From: JAGWRA01 sp035534615
Lineage (GTDB): Bacteria; Acidobacteriota; Vicinamibacteria; Vicinamibacterales; CAVVIG01
NCBI GenBank assembly: GCA_035534615.1
Contig: DATLRO010000035.1
Location: forward strand, 1-59,258
Reading direction: 5' to 3'
DNA length: 59,258 nt
The notes below the pieces were generated by a model that worked only from the letters and a program-made list of their open reading frames with translations, searched no databases and was not told where the DNA came from. Positions 7,415-14,881 of the stretch are shown in pieces; the stretch's first letter is position 1; each line of letters begins with the position of its first letter. The translations under genes were made by a program, and so were the position numbers.

Positions 7415-10400
7415 ATGGTCATTATGCGATTTCAGCGGGTGCAGCGGCGTATGTGGGTCCTTGGTGTCGGCGTTCTCCTGTTCTTGGCGTCTCCAGTTGT
7501 CGCCACCGCCCAGGTGTCGGCCGCGTTGAGAGGCGTTGTCGACGATTCCTCTGGCGCCGCGGTATCTGGCGCCTCGGTCGTCGCCCGACAGATCGACACG
7601 GGCGCCGTCCGGATGGCAACAACAGACGAGGCCGGTCGCTTTCAGTTCGTGGATCTCCCGATTGGCGCGTACACCGTGACCGTGGTGAAGAGCGGGTTCC
7701 AGACGCTCGTTCGCCGTGGCATTCATCTGGTCGTCGGACAGGAGGCGACCCTCGATCTCGCGCTCCGCGTCGGCACCGTTCGGGAGCACGTCACGGTCAA
7801 CGCGGACGTCTCGCCCGTCAGCGTGACGACGACCGATAGCTCGGGGGTGGTGAGTCCGCACCAGATCAGGAGCCTGCCCCTCAACGGGCGGAGCTACGAT
7901 CTGCTGACGCTCTTGAACCCCGGCGTGGTGAATTTCACCTCGGAGAAAGCCGGTGGGACGGGCATCTCCAATTCGACGACCGCCAACATGTTCGCGGTTG
8001 CGGGCAATCGGCCGCAACAGAACCTGTTTCTGCTGAATGGTGTCGAGTTCACGGGCGCCGCCGAGAACAATATGACTCCCGGTGGGGCCAGCGGACAACT
8101 GCTGGGCATGGACGCGGTGCAGGAATTCAATGTTCTACGCGACACATACGGCCCCGAATATGGCAAGAAACCCGGCGCGCAGGTCGTCATCGTCACGAAG
8201 TCGGGTTCGAACCAGTGGCACGGCTCCGACTCTGAGTTTCTGCGCAACAGCGCATTGGACGCGCCGAACTACTTCGATAAGGGTTCGCCGCCGCCGTTCG
8301 CGCGCAATCAGTTTGGCGCCTCACTTGGCGGGCCGCTGCAGAAGGACAAGACGTTCTTCTTCGTCAACTATGAAGGGTTCATCCAGGACCTGCACCAAAC
8401 GTCGGTCGCATTCGTGCCCGATGCGCAGGCCATGCTCGACGCGGCACCGATCGTCAAAGCGATGGGCTTGTTGAACCTGTGGCCCGTGGCGCCGGCCGAC
8501 GCGCCCGACTTCAAGGTCGCAGCCACCGGTGACGGGGTGGCGCAAGTCACCAGCAGCCCCCTGCAGACGATTCGTGAACATTTTGGCACCGGCCGGCTCG
8601 ATCGGCAGTTTTCCAACGCCGATTCGCTCAGCGCGATCTATACGGTCGATGATAGCGAATCGACGACGGCCACACCGGCTGATCCTTACAGCACGGACCT
8701 ATTGAGTCTCCGTGAGCAGGTGGCCAGCGTGCAGGAACGCCATGTCTTCTCGTCGGCCCTCAACACGGTACGGTTTGGCTTCTCCCGGGCGGGCTACTTC
8801 TTCACCGGAGAACCCACCCCGGGGACTCCGGCGGCGACGGTAGGGGGCTTCCTTGCGGGACTGCCCGTCGGGGCGGTCGTCGTGGGCGGAAGCCAGGCGT
8901 CCAACCCGCAGGCCCAGTTGGGGCTGGCGGGCAGCAACAACGGCAGCAACCTGCAGGTGACGCGCAACCTCTTCACATTGACCGATGACTTCACGCTGAC
9001 CCGGGGTTGGCAGCAACTGCGTTTCGGCGCGTGGCTGCAGCCGTTCCAATCGAACGAGCGGCTCGCCCTCAGTCAATACGGGCAGCTTACGTTCAGCGGC
9101 TTGCCAGCCTTGCTGGCCGGCACGGGGAGCTTCTTATACGATCCGACGCCGACGCTGATGCACTGGCGCTCGCTGTTCGGGGCCTGGTATGCCCAGGACG
9201 TGATGACCCTTGGATCTGATGTGACGCTGTCGCTCGGGTTTCGTGCCGAGTCGAGCAGCGGGTGGAACGAGGCGAATGCGCAGGCCGCGAACTATGCGCT
9301 CAGCAGCGCGGGCGTCGTGCAGTGCGCCTCGCAGTCGGCAGGTAACGTCTGCCTGCCCAATGTCGGCAACTCGACCTTTACTGTCAACCGGGCGGCCTTC
9401 TTGCCCGAGCCTCGACTCAGCGTCGCGTGGAGGCCCTTCGGATGGCGGACAGTCATCCGGGGTGGTGCCGGCGTGTACGCCGATTTGCAGGATGCGCTGG
9501 GCTACCGCATGGACCAGAATGCCCCGTTCAATCCCACCTATACCATCGGGACGACCAGCCTGACGAACATCTTCGGGCCGAATGGGCAACCTCTTCAGCC
9601 GAGTGCGCCGCCGCCCTCAACGCTGCTCGTGCCCGGCGGCGTCCAGCCCGATCTGCGGACGCCGACGCTGGTCGAGTATTCCGTGCGCGTGGAGCGTGCG
9701 CTCGGCGCCGACACATCGCTCACCGTCGGGTACGTGGGCAGTCAGGGTTATCACGAGATCATCGGCGTCGACGCCAATGCGCCGGCGCCGGTCGTCTGTC
9801 CCTCGGCCGCGTGCCCGGCGACGTTTCCCACCACGGTGGATCCCGCCACCGGGCAACCGGCGTGGGGCGCACTCGCCGGTCAGCCCGTGCCCGCGGGGAC
9901 CTTGTTCACGCCCACGACCGCACGGCCCAACCCCGCACTGGCCAACACCTGGACTTGGGAATCAGAGGGGCGCAGCACGTATAACGCGCTGCAGATCGAC
10001 GTGGACCACCGCTTCAGCCATGGCCTTTCCGTTCGAGGCGTCTACACGCTGGCGAAGGCCATGGATGATGGCGATACGCTGAACGCCACGGCTGCCGACA
10101 ACAACGTGGCCCTCCTCTCAGATTCATATGATCCGATGGCCGATTGGGGCCCTGCCAGCTACGACGTCCGCCACGCAGGCACGGTCGCGGTCATTTACGC
10201 CTTGCCGATCGGACGGGGAGAGCGCCTCCTGAGCCACGCGCACGGCGTGTCGGGGGCCCTGCTGAGCGGGTGGACCGTGACGTCGATTGTCCACGCGCAG
10301 TCGGGATTTCCTCTGACGCCGCTGCTCGGGTACAACCCATCAGGCAATGGGGATACGCTCAACCCCGTGCGGCCGTTTCTCAACCCGGCGTTCACCGGAT

Positions 10401-10756
10401 CAGTCGTGACTGGAAATCCGAACCAGTGGTTCAATCCAAACGCGTTCATCGCTTCGCCGGCCAACAGTGGCTTTTCTGGCAACGTGGGACGAAACGCGTA
10501 CCGCGGGCCGGGGTTGGTCACCTGGGATTTCTCGGCGCTCAAAGACGTCCCGGTCGGAGGCACACAGGTCCAGTTCCGCCTTGAGATTTTCAACCTTCTC
10601 AACCGGGCTAATTTCAACACCCCGAATCTCATCGTGGCGGGGCTCCAAGCCCCGCCCTACTCCACGTTTCCGGAGCTCTCGCCGACAGCCGGGCGCGTGA
10701 CCAGCACGTCAACGCCTGCAAGACAGATACAGCTAGGCGTCACTGTTTCATGGTAA
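7415..10756 (+). CDS. Oar-like TonB-dependent outer-membrane receptor with carboxypeptidase-regulatory domain
   Basis: A 1113-residue outer-membrane protein. Residues ~1-33 form a signal peptide ending ATAQ. Residues ~35-120 are a carboxypeptidase-regulatory/Ig-like domain (GVVDDSSGAAVSGASV, then TTDEAGRFQF and LPIGAYTVTV). About 125-250 is a plug domain (SLPLNGRSYDLL, LNGVEF, DAVQEFNVLRDTYGPEYG), followed by a large beta-barrel ending in an aromatic residue (QLGVTVSW). Such receptors import complex substrates, often glycans or peptides, using TonB energy; the ligand cannot be predicted and no SusD partner is adjacent. ATG 7415 is used; ATG 7424 is an alternative. Codon choice appears less strictly GC-ending than in the flanking genes, and the gene is bracketed by repeats, which hints at transfer. 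Confidence 0.88.
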   Translation: MVIMRFQRVQRRMWVLGVGVLLFLASPVVATAQVSAALRGVVDDSSGAAVSGASVVARQIDTGAVRMATTDEAGRFQFVDLPIGAYTVTVVKSGFQTLVRRGIHLVVGQEATLDLALRVGTVREHVTVNADVSPVSVTTTDSSGVVSPHQIRSLPLNGRSYDLLTLLNPGVVNFTSEKAGGTGISNSTTANMFAVAGNRPQQNLFLLNGVEFTGAAENNMTPGGASGQLLGMDAVQEFNVLRDTYGPEYGKKPGAQVVIVTKSGSNQWHGSDSEFLRNSALDAPNYFDKGSPPPFARNQFGASLGGPLQKDKTFFFVNYEGFIQDLHQTSVAFVPDAQAMLDAAPIVKAMGLLNLWPVAPADAPDFKVAATGDGVAQVTSSPLQTIREHFGTGRLDRQFSNADSLSAIYTVDDSESTTATPADPYSTDLLSLREQVASVQERHVFSSALNTVRFGFSRAGYFFTGEPTPGTPAATVGGFLAGLPVGAVVVGGSQASNPQAQLGLAGSNNGSNLQVTRNLFTLTDDFTLTRGWQQLRFGAWLQPFQSNERLALSQYGQLTFSGLPALLAGTGSFLYDPTPTLMHWRSLFGAWYAQDVMTLGSDVTLSLGFRAESSSGWNEANAQAANYALSSAGVVQCASQSAGNVCLPNVGNSTFTVNRAAFLPEPRLSVAWRPFGWRTVIRGGAGVYADLQDALGYRMDQNAPFNPTYTIGTTSLTNIFGPNGQPLQPSAPPPSTLLVPGGVQPDLRTPTLVEYSVRVERALGADTSLTVGYVGSQGYHEIIGVDANAPAPVVCPSAACPATFPTTVDPATGQPAWGALAGQPVPAGTLFTPTTARPNPALANTWTWESEGRSTYNALQIDVDHRFSHGLSVRGVYTLAKAMDDGDTLNATAADNNVALLSDSYDPMADWGPASYDVRHAGTVAVIYALPIGRGERLLSHAHGVSGALLSGWTVTSIVHAQSGFPLTPLLGYNPSGNGDTLNPVRPFLNPAFTGSVVTGNPNQWFNPNAFIASPANSGFSGNVGRNAYRGPGLVTWDFSALKDVPVGGTQVQFRLEIFNLLNRANFNTPNLIVAGLQAPPYSTFPELSPTAGRVTSTSTPARQIQLGVTVSW

Positions 10757-10793
10757 GCGCGACCCTGCGCTGTCTCACTGACGCGGGTTGCGC
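10757..10793 (+). terminator. Hairpin just after the TonB receptor gene
   Basis: GCGCGACCC at 10757-10765 pairs with GGGTTGCGC at 10785-10793 (one G-T pair) across a 19-base loop, directly after the stop codon. No T-run follows, so it is only a possible terminator or RNA-stabilising stem. Confidence 0.3.
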
Positions 10794-10917
10794 TGTCGGA
10801 AGTCCTTGCTGGCCGGCACGGCCGCTTCCTGCCCAGTGCCGGCCTCAAGAGTTTGGATACAGACGTACTCCGGTGGCGGCGTCGGTCGTGCAGTCGTCGC
10901 CGGGGCAGTAGTCGCTG

Positions 10918-11100
10918 GTGCTGAGGGGCAATCAGACCGCGTGCGGCGGCGCCTTCACGGTCACGAACAATCTGACGGGCGGGCCCGGCATCACGTGGGG
11001 CGCCGACTCGCAGGACGCCACGGACGCCTCGGTCACCGTCGACGGCCTGACCATCACCCACTCGACCAGCCCCGGAGATCCGGCGCGAAGCGCCGGCGGC
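10918..11100 (+). pseudogene. Possible remnant of a secreted or adhesin-type protein
   Basis: The frame starting at 10918 reads like a beta-rich secreted-protein fragment (CGGAFTVTNNLTGGPGITW, then DATDASVTVDGLTITHS) before running into GC-rich repeat sequence and the tRNA. There is no signal peptide, no Shine-Dalgarno and no domain of useful length, so if real it is a broken fragment left in the region between the TonB gene and tRNA-Leu. No parent family was identified. Confidence is low. Confidence 0.22.
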
Positions 11101-11115
11101 GCGCACGGCGGGCCC

Positions 11116-11140
11116 GCGAGGGGAGTGGAGCGAGCCGGGG
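11116..11140. repeat. Third copy of the GCGAG-GGAGTGGAGCGA repeat
   Basis: GCGAGGGGAGTGGAGCGAGC at 11116 matches the units at 7084 and 7166 on the other side of the TonB gene. It lies immediately beside the terminator hairpin of tRNA-Leu. Confidence 0.55.
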
Positions 11141-11142
11141 TT

Positions 11143-11157
11143 CGGGGCGGAGCCCCG
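11143..11157 (-). terminator. Hairpin following tRNA-Leu
   Basis: CGGGGC-GGA-GCCCCG is a perfect 6-bp stem with a 3-base loop, beginning 9 bases after the CCA end of the tRNA on the minus strand. There is no strong T-run, but the position right after the tRNA supports a role in 3'-end formation. Confidence 0.5.
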
Positions 11158-11165
11158 ATTAGAGT

Positions 11166-11252
11166 TGGTGCGGAAGAGAGGATTTGAACCTCCACGACCT
11201 TGCGGCCACAAGCTCCTGAGGCTTGCGCGTCTGCCAGTTCCGCCACTTCCGC
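11166..11252 (-). tRNA. tRNA-Leu (anticodon CAG)
   Basis: The minus strand folds as a class II tRNA. The acceptor stem GCGGAAG pairs with CTTCCGC, followed by discriminator A and a genome-encoded CCA. The anticodon arm is CAAGC-CTCAGGA-GCTTG, giving anticodon CAG, which reads CUG. A long variable arm and the T-arm GGTTCAAATCC are present. It reads CUG, a leucine codon common in these GC-rich genes. A -10-like TATACT lies about 30 bp upstream. tRNA 3' ends are frequent integration sites, and the neighbouring repeat-flanked receptor block is on its 3' side. Confidence 0.95.
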
Positions 11253-11282
11253 ACGCGACGACCACCGTCGGCAGGAACCCTC

Positions 11283-11288
11283 AGTATA
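11283..11288 (-). promoter_or_regulatory. -10 element of the tRNA-Leu promoter
   Basis: TATACT on the minus strand (five of six consensus positions) ends 30 bp before the tRNA 5' end. The matching -35 position (TTTTGC) is weak. Confidence 0.45.
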
Positions 11289-11351
11289 ACGGATCCGGGA
11301 TCCGAGCAAAAGCATCCGCGGCCCCCACCCGAGCCCCGAGCGCCGAGCCCC

Positions 11352-11378
11352 GAGCGCCCGAGCGCCCGAGCGCCCGAG
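11352..11378. repeat. 8-bp tandem repeat GAGCGCCC x3 before sppA
   Basis: Three perfect GAGCGCCC units (11352-11375) follow degenerate GAGCCCC/GAGCGCC units starting near 11330. The array ends directly before a TACAAT hexamer and about 50 bp before the sppA start. Similar GAGC-type short repeats stand before the ABC permease at 48311. Confidence 0.6.
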
Positions 11379-11431
11379 TACAATGTGCCTGGTCGCATTC
11401 CGGCTCATCCGCTCAGGAGAAGGAGGCTTCC

Positions 11432-13192
11432 GTGAGTCAGCGCCGTGGCGTCCTCATCGTCCTCATCGTGATCGGCACCGCCTGCCTGATTTCGATCGGG
11501 GGGCTGGTGGCGCTCTATCTGGCGGTCGGCCGCGGGCCGTCGGTTCCGGACCGCGGCCTCCTCGTGCTGCGCATCGGCGGCTCGCTCAGCGAGGAAGGCG
11601 GGTCGGGCGTTGCCGGGTTCCTGCCGCAGTCGGCCACGCGATCCGTGCGCGGGCTCGTCGGCCTGCTGCAGAAGGCCAAGGTCGACCCGCGGATCCGGGC
11701 CGTGCTCCTCGAGCCGTACGGGCTCGACACGCCGTACTGGGGGCAGACCCAGGAGATCCGCGACGCCATTCTCGACTTCCGGCGGTCGGGCAAGCCGATC
11801 GTCGCGTACCTCCAGGATCCGGGGGCGCACGAATACGATTTGGCGACCGCCTGCGATCGGATCTACATGATCCCGTCGAGCTCGCTCGATCTGACCGGGA
11901 TTGCGACCTACGAGCTGTTCCTGCGCGGCACGCTCGACAAGATCGGGGCCTACCCGGACTACTACCACATCGGCGACTACAAGACGGCGATCAACACCTA
12001 CACGCAGAAGACGTTCACGCCGGCGCACCGCGAGATGGACGAGTCGCTGGACAACGATCTGTACGGCCAGCTCATCGACGCGATCGCGCAGGGACGCCAT
12101 CTCCGGCCGGCCGACGTGCGGACGCTGCTGGACGAGGGGCCGTTTCTGCCGGACGAGGCGCTTCGCGCCGGGCTGATTGACGATCTGTCGTACGAGGATC
12201 AGGTCGAACAGACGCTTGGGCAGGCCGGCCGGGAGCTGACGCCGATCGACGGCACGACCTACGCGCGGGTGAGCGCCTCCTCGCTCGGGCTCGATCGGGG
12301 CCCGCGCATCGCCGTCATCTACGTCGACGGCGCCATCGTCACCGGATCGAGCGGGTACGACCCGAGCGAAGGGGCGGTGGTCGGGTCGGACACGCTGATC
12401 AAGTACATCCGGGAGGCGCGACGGGATCCGTCCGTCCGCGCCATCGTGCTGCGCATCGACAGTCCCGGCGGATCGGCCACCGCGTCCGACGCGATCTGGC
12501 ACGCGCTGGAAGTGACGCGCGCGGAGCGGGCGGACCGGCCGCTCATCGCGTCGATGTCCGACCTGGCCGCGTCCGGCGGGTACTACATCGCCATGCCGGC
12601 GCAGGCGATCGTGGCGCAGCCGGGCACCCTGACCGGGTCGATCGGGATCTACGGCGGCAAGATGGTGACCGGGGGGACGTTCGCGAAGCTCGGGGCGTCG
12701 CTCGACGCCGTGAGCGTCGGCCGCAACGCACAGATGAATTCACCGGTCGCCCCCTACACGCCGGACCAGCGGGCGAAGCTGCAGCAGGAGCTGCAGGCGT
12801 TCTACGACCAGTTCGTCGAGAAGGCGGCCGCGGCGCGGCACATGACGCCGGAGCAGATCGACGCGATCGGCCAGGGGCGCGTGTGGACCGGCCGGCAGGC
12901 GAAGGCGAACGGTCTGGTCGACGATCTCGGCGGGCTGGACCGCGCGATTGCGATCGCCAAGCAGCGGGCGAAGATTCCGGCGGCCCGGCAGGTGCAGATC
13001 GTCGTGTATCCGCCGCGCCGGAGCCTGTACGATCTGCTCACCCGGCAGTTCGAGGGGGGCGCCGATCAGGCGCTGCTGTCCACCTTCTTCACGCGCGACG
13101 AGCGCCGGGCGATCGGCGCCGTGCGGGCGCCGCTGGTGCTGTTCAAGCCGGGCGAACCGCTGGCGCTGATGCCGGTCACGTTTCTGCACTGA
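11432..13192 (+). CDS. sppA: Signal peptide peptidase SppA (long form)
   Basis: Start chosen at GTG 11432 because AGGAGAAGGAGG stands a few bases upstream; an in-frame extension back to 11165 runs antisense to the tRNA and is rejected. The 586-residue product has an N-terminal membrane anchor (VLIVLIVIGTACLISIGGLV) and two ClpP/crotonase-type domains, the 67K-type architecture. SppA cleaves leftover signal peptides in the inner membrane, active site facing the periplasm. The Lys of the Ser/Lys dyad is in HIGDYKTAIN (about K184) and the Ser is in LAASGGYY (about S381), matching the two-domain family. It is followed after 12 bp by the FHA phosphatase gene, so the two may be co-transcribed. Confidence 0.93.
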   Translation: MSQRRGVLIVLIVIGTACLISIGGLVALYLAVGRGPSVPDRGLLVLRIGGSLSEEGGSGVAGFLPQSATRSVRGLVGLLQKAKVDPRIRAVLLEPYGLDTPYWGQTQEIRDAILDFRRSGKPIVAYLQDPGAHEYDLATACDRIYMIPSSSLDLTGIATYELFLRGTLDKIGAYPDYYHIGDYKTAINTYTQKTFTPAHREMDESLDNDLYGQLIDAIAQGRHLRPADVRTLLDEGPFLPDEALRAGLIDDLSYEDQVEQTLGQAGRELTPIDGTTYARVSASSLGLDRGPRIAVIYVDGAIVTGSSGYDPSEGAVVGSDTLIKYIREARRDPSVRAIVLRIDSPGGSATASDAIWHALEVTRAERADRPLIASMSDLAASGGYYIAMPAQAIVAQPGTLTGSIGIYGGKMVTGGTFAKLGASLDAVSVGRNAQMNSPVAPYTPDQRAKLQQELQAFYDQFVEKAAAARHMTPEQIDAIGQGRVWTGRQAKANGLVDDLGGLDRAIAIAKQRAKIPAARQVQIVVYPPRRSLYDLLTRQFEGGADQALLSTFFTRDERRAIGAVRAPLVLFKPGEPLALMPVTFLH

Positions 13193-13204
13193 GCGGGAGT
13201 GTTC

Positions 13205-14818
13205 ATGGCCCAGCCTCGCCTGTCCGTCACCGATCCGCTCGGCACCAGGACGCTGCCGCTCGAAGTGTCGCCGTTCACGATCGGCCGGCGCACCAGCCAC
13301 CACCTGTCGCTGTCGGCCAGCGACGTCTCGCGCGATCACGCGGAAATCGTCCGGCGGGACGGCCGGTACGTCCTGCGCGATCTCCAGTCGCGCCACGGCA
13401 CCTTCGTCAACGACGAACCGGTGACCGAACGCGAGCTCCGGCACGGCGATCGGCTGCGGTTCGGGATCAGCGGCGGCCTCGACGCCTTCTTCCTGACCGA
13501 GGAGGCCGGCCCGTCCATCGAGCGCTCGGCGGCGTCGGCCGTGGGCGATCTCCGCCGGATGGCGATGCTCCTCGAGGGCCTGCGGGCGCTGGGCAGCGGC
13601 CGCGTCGTGGACGACGTCCTGCGGGTCGTGCTGGATTCCGCCATCGAGGTCACCGGCGCCGAGCGCGGGTTCATCATGCTCGCCGATGCGGCCGGCCACC
13701 TGGAATTCAAGATGGCGCGGGCCCGCGGGCGCATTTCGCTGTCGGGGCAGCGCTTCGCGACCAGCCGCAAGATCCCCGAGGAGGTCTTTGCGACCGGCGA
13801 CGCGCGCCTCGTCAGCGATCTGCTGGACGGCGATCTCGCCGGCCAGCACGAAGGGACGATTGCCGTCGGCATCCGTCACGTGCTGTGCGTGCCGCTCGAT
13901 CTCGTGCAGTACGTCGACACGGCGGCCGGCGTCTCGGAGCCGCGCCGCATCGGCGTCCTGCATCTCGACAGCCGCGAGCGCGGGGCGCTGCTGTCGTCCA
14001 CCGCCGTGTCGGCCCTCGAGACGCTCGCCCGCGAGGCGGCCGTCGCCATCGAGCACGCGCGCCTGTACCGCGAGGCGGAAGCCAAGGCCCGGATCGACCG
14101 GGAGCTGGCCATTGCCGCCGACATCCAGCAGGCGCTGCTGCCGCAGTCCCGGCCGATGGCGGCCCACGTCGACGCCGTCGGATCGTCCGTGCCGTGCCGC
14201 GCCATCGGCGGCGACTTCTTCGACTACATCGATCAGCCGTCCGGGGATTTCGGCTTCGCGCTCGGGGACGTGGCCGGCAAGGGGCCGCCGGCCGCCCTGC
14301 TGACCGCGATGCTGCAGGGGATGCTCGCGGCCCAGGCCGGATCGGCCGGTCCGGCCGCGACCATGGCGCGCATCAATGACGGGCTGATCCGCCGGGCCGT
14401 GTCGTCCCGGTACGCCACCGCCTTCTACGGCGTCCTGGCGGCCGACGGGCGCTTCACGTACTGCAACGCCGGCCACAATCCACCGTTCCTGATCGGCGCG
14501 GGCGGCAGCCGGCGCCTGGAGACGGGCGGCATGGTCGTCGGCCTGTTTCCCGGCGCGTCGTACCAGGAGGAGACGATCGCGCTCGAGGACGGCGATCTCA
14601 TCGTGGTCTTCAGCGACGGGATCAGTGAAGCGTTCGACGTGCAGGGCAACGACTTCGGCGAGGAGCGGATCCTCGCCCTGCTCCAGGCGCGGCAGGCCGA
14701 CCCGGTGCCGGACCTGCTGGCGGCGCTGATGCAGGCCGTCCGCGACTTCTGCACCGGGGCCGTCCAGAGCGACGACGAGACGGTCGTGCTGGTCCGCTAC
14801 CTCAGGCCGGCCGGGTAG
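13205..14818 (+). CDS. FHA-GAF-SpoIIE/PP2C-type serine phosphatase (RsbU-like)
   Basis: A 537-residue cytoplasmic signalling protein. Residues ~20-90 form an FHA domain (FTIGRRTSHHLSL, SRDHAEI, SRHGTFVND), which binds phosphothreonine peptides. About 110-285 is a GAF domain. After a helical linker (IAADIQQALLPQ) comes a SpoIIE/PP2C phosphatase domain, ~310-535, with metal-binding Asp in IGGDFFDY, LGDVAGKG and VFSDGISEA. Such enzymes dephosphorylate anti-sigma antagonists or other partners. Start is ATG 13205 with GGGAG 5 bp upstream; GTG 13199 is an alternative. It lies 12 bp behind sppA. No partner STAS or kinase gene is adjacent. Confidence 0.9.
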   Translation: MAQPRLSVTDPLGTRTLPLEVSPFTIGRRTSHHLSLSASDVSRDHAEIVRRDGRYVLRDLQSRHGTFVNDEPVTERELRHGDRLRFGISGGLDAFFLTEEAGPSIERSAASAVGDLRRMAMLLEGLRALGSGRVVDDVLRVVLDSAIEVTGAERGFIMLADAAGHLEFKMARARGRISLSGQRFATSRKIPEEVFATGDARLVSDLLDGDLAGQHEGTIAVGIRHVLCVPLDLVQYVDTAAGVSEPRRIGVLHLDSRERGALLSSTAVSALETLAREAAVAIEHARLYREAEAKARIDRELAIAADIQQALLPQSRPMAAHVDAVGSSVPCRAIGGDFFDYIDQPSGDFGFALGDVAGKGPPAALLTAMLQGMLAAQAGSAGPAATMARINDGLIRRAVSSRYATAFYGVLAADGRFTYCNAGHNPPFLIGAGGSRRLETGGMVVGLFPGASYQEETIALEDGDLIVVFSDGISEAFDVQGNDFGEERILALLQARQADPVPDLLAALMQAVRDFCTGAVQSDDETVVLVRYLRPAG

Positions 14819-14823
14819 GCGCG

Positions 14824-14840
14824 GCGCGCCGACGGCGCGC
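14824..14840. terminator. GC-rich hairpin between convergent genes
   Basis: GCGCGCC-GAC-GGCGCGC forms a perfect 7-bp stem in the 63-bp gap between the phosphatase stop and the converging foldase gene. It has no T-run but is well placed to end transcription from the left. Confidence 0.4.
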
Positions 14841-14881
14841 GCACCGCATCCCGAGGTCCGCGGCCGGTCGCGCCGCGGCGG

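Noticed and set aside
11165..11431. N-terminal extension of SppA back through the tRNA region
   Set aside because: Would translate antisense tRNA sequence and a tandem repeat; a strong AGGAGAAGGAGG precedes GTG 11432 and the membrane anchor starts there.
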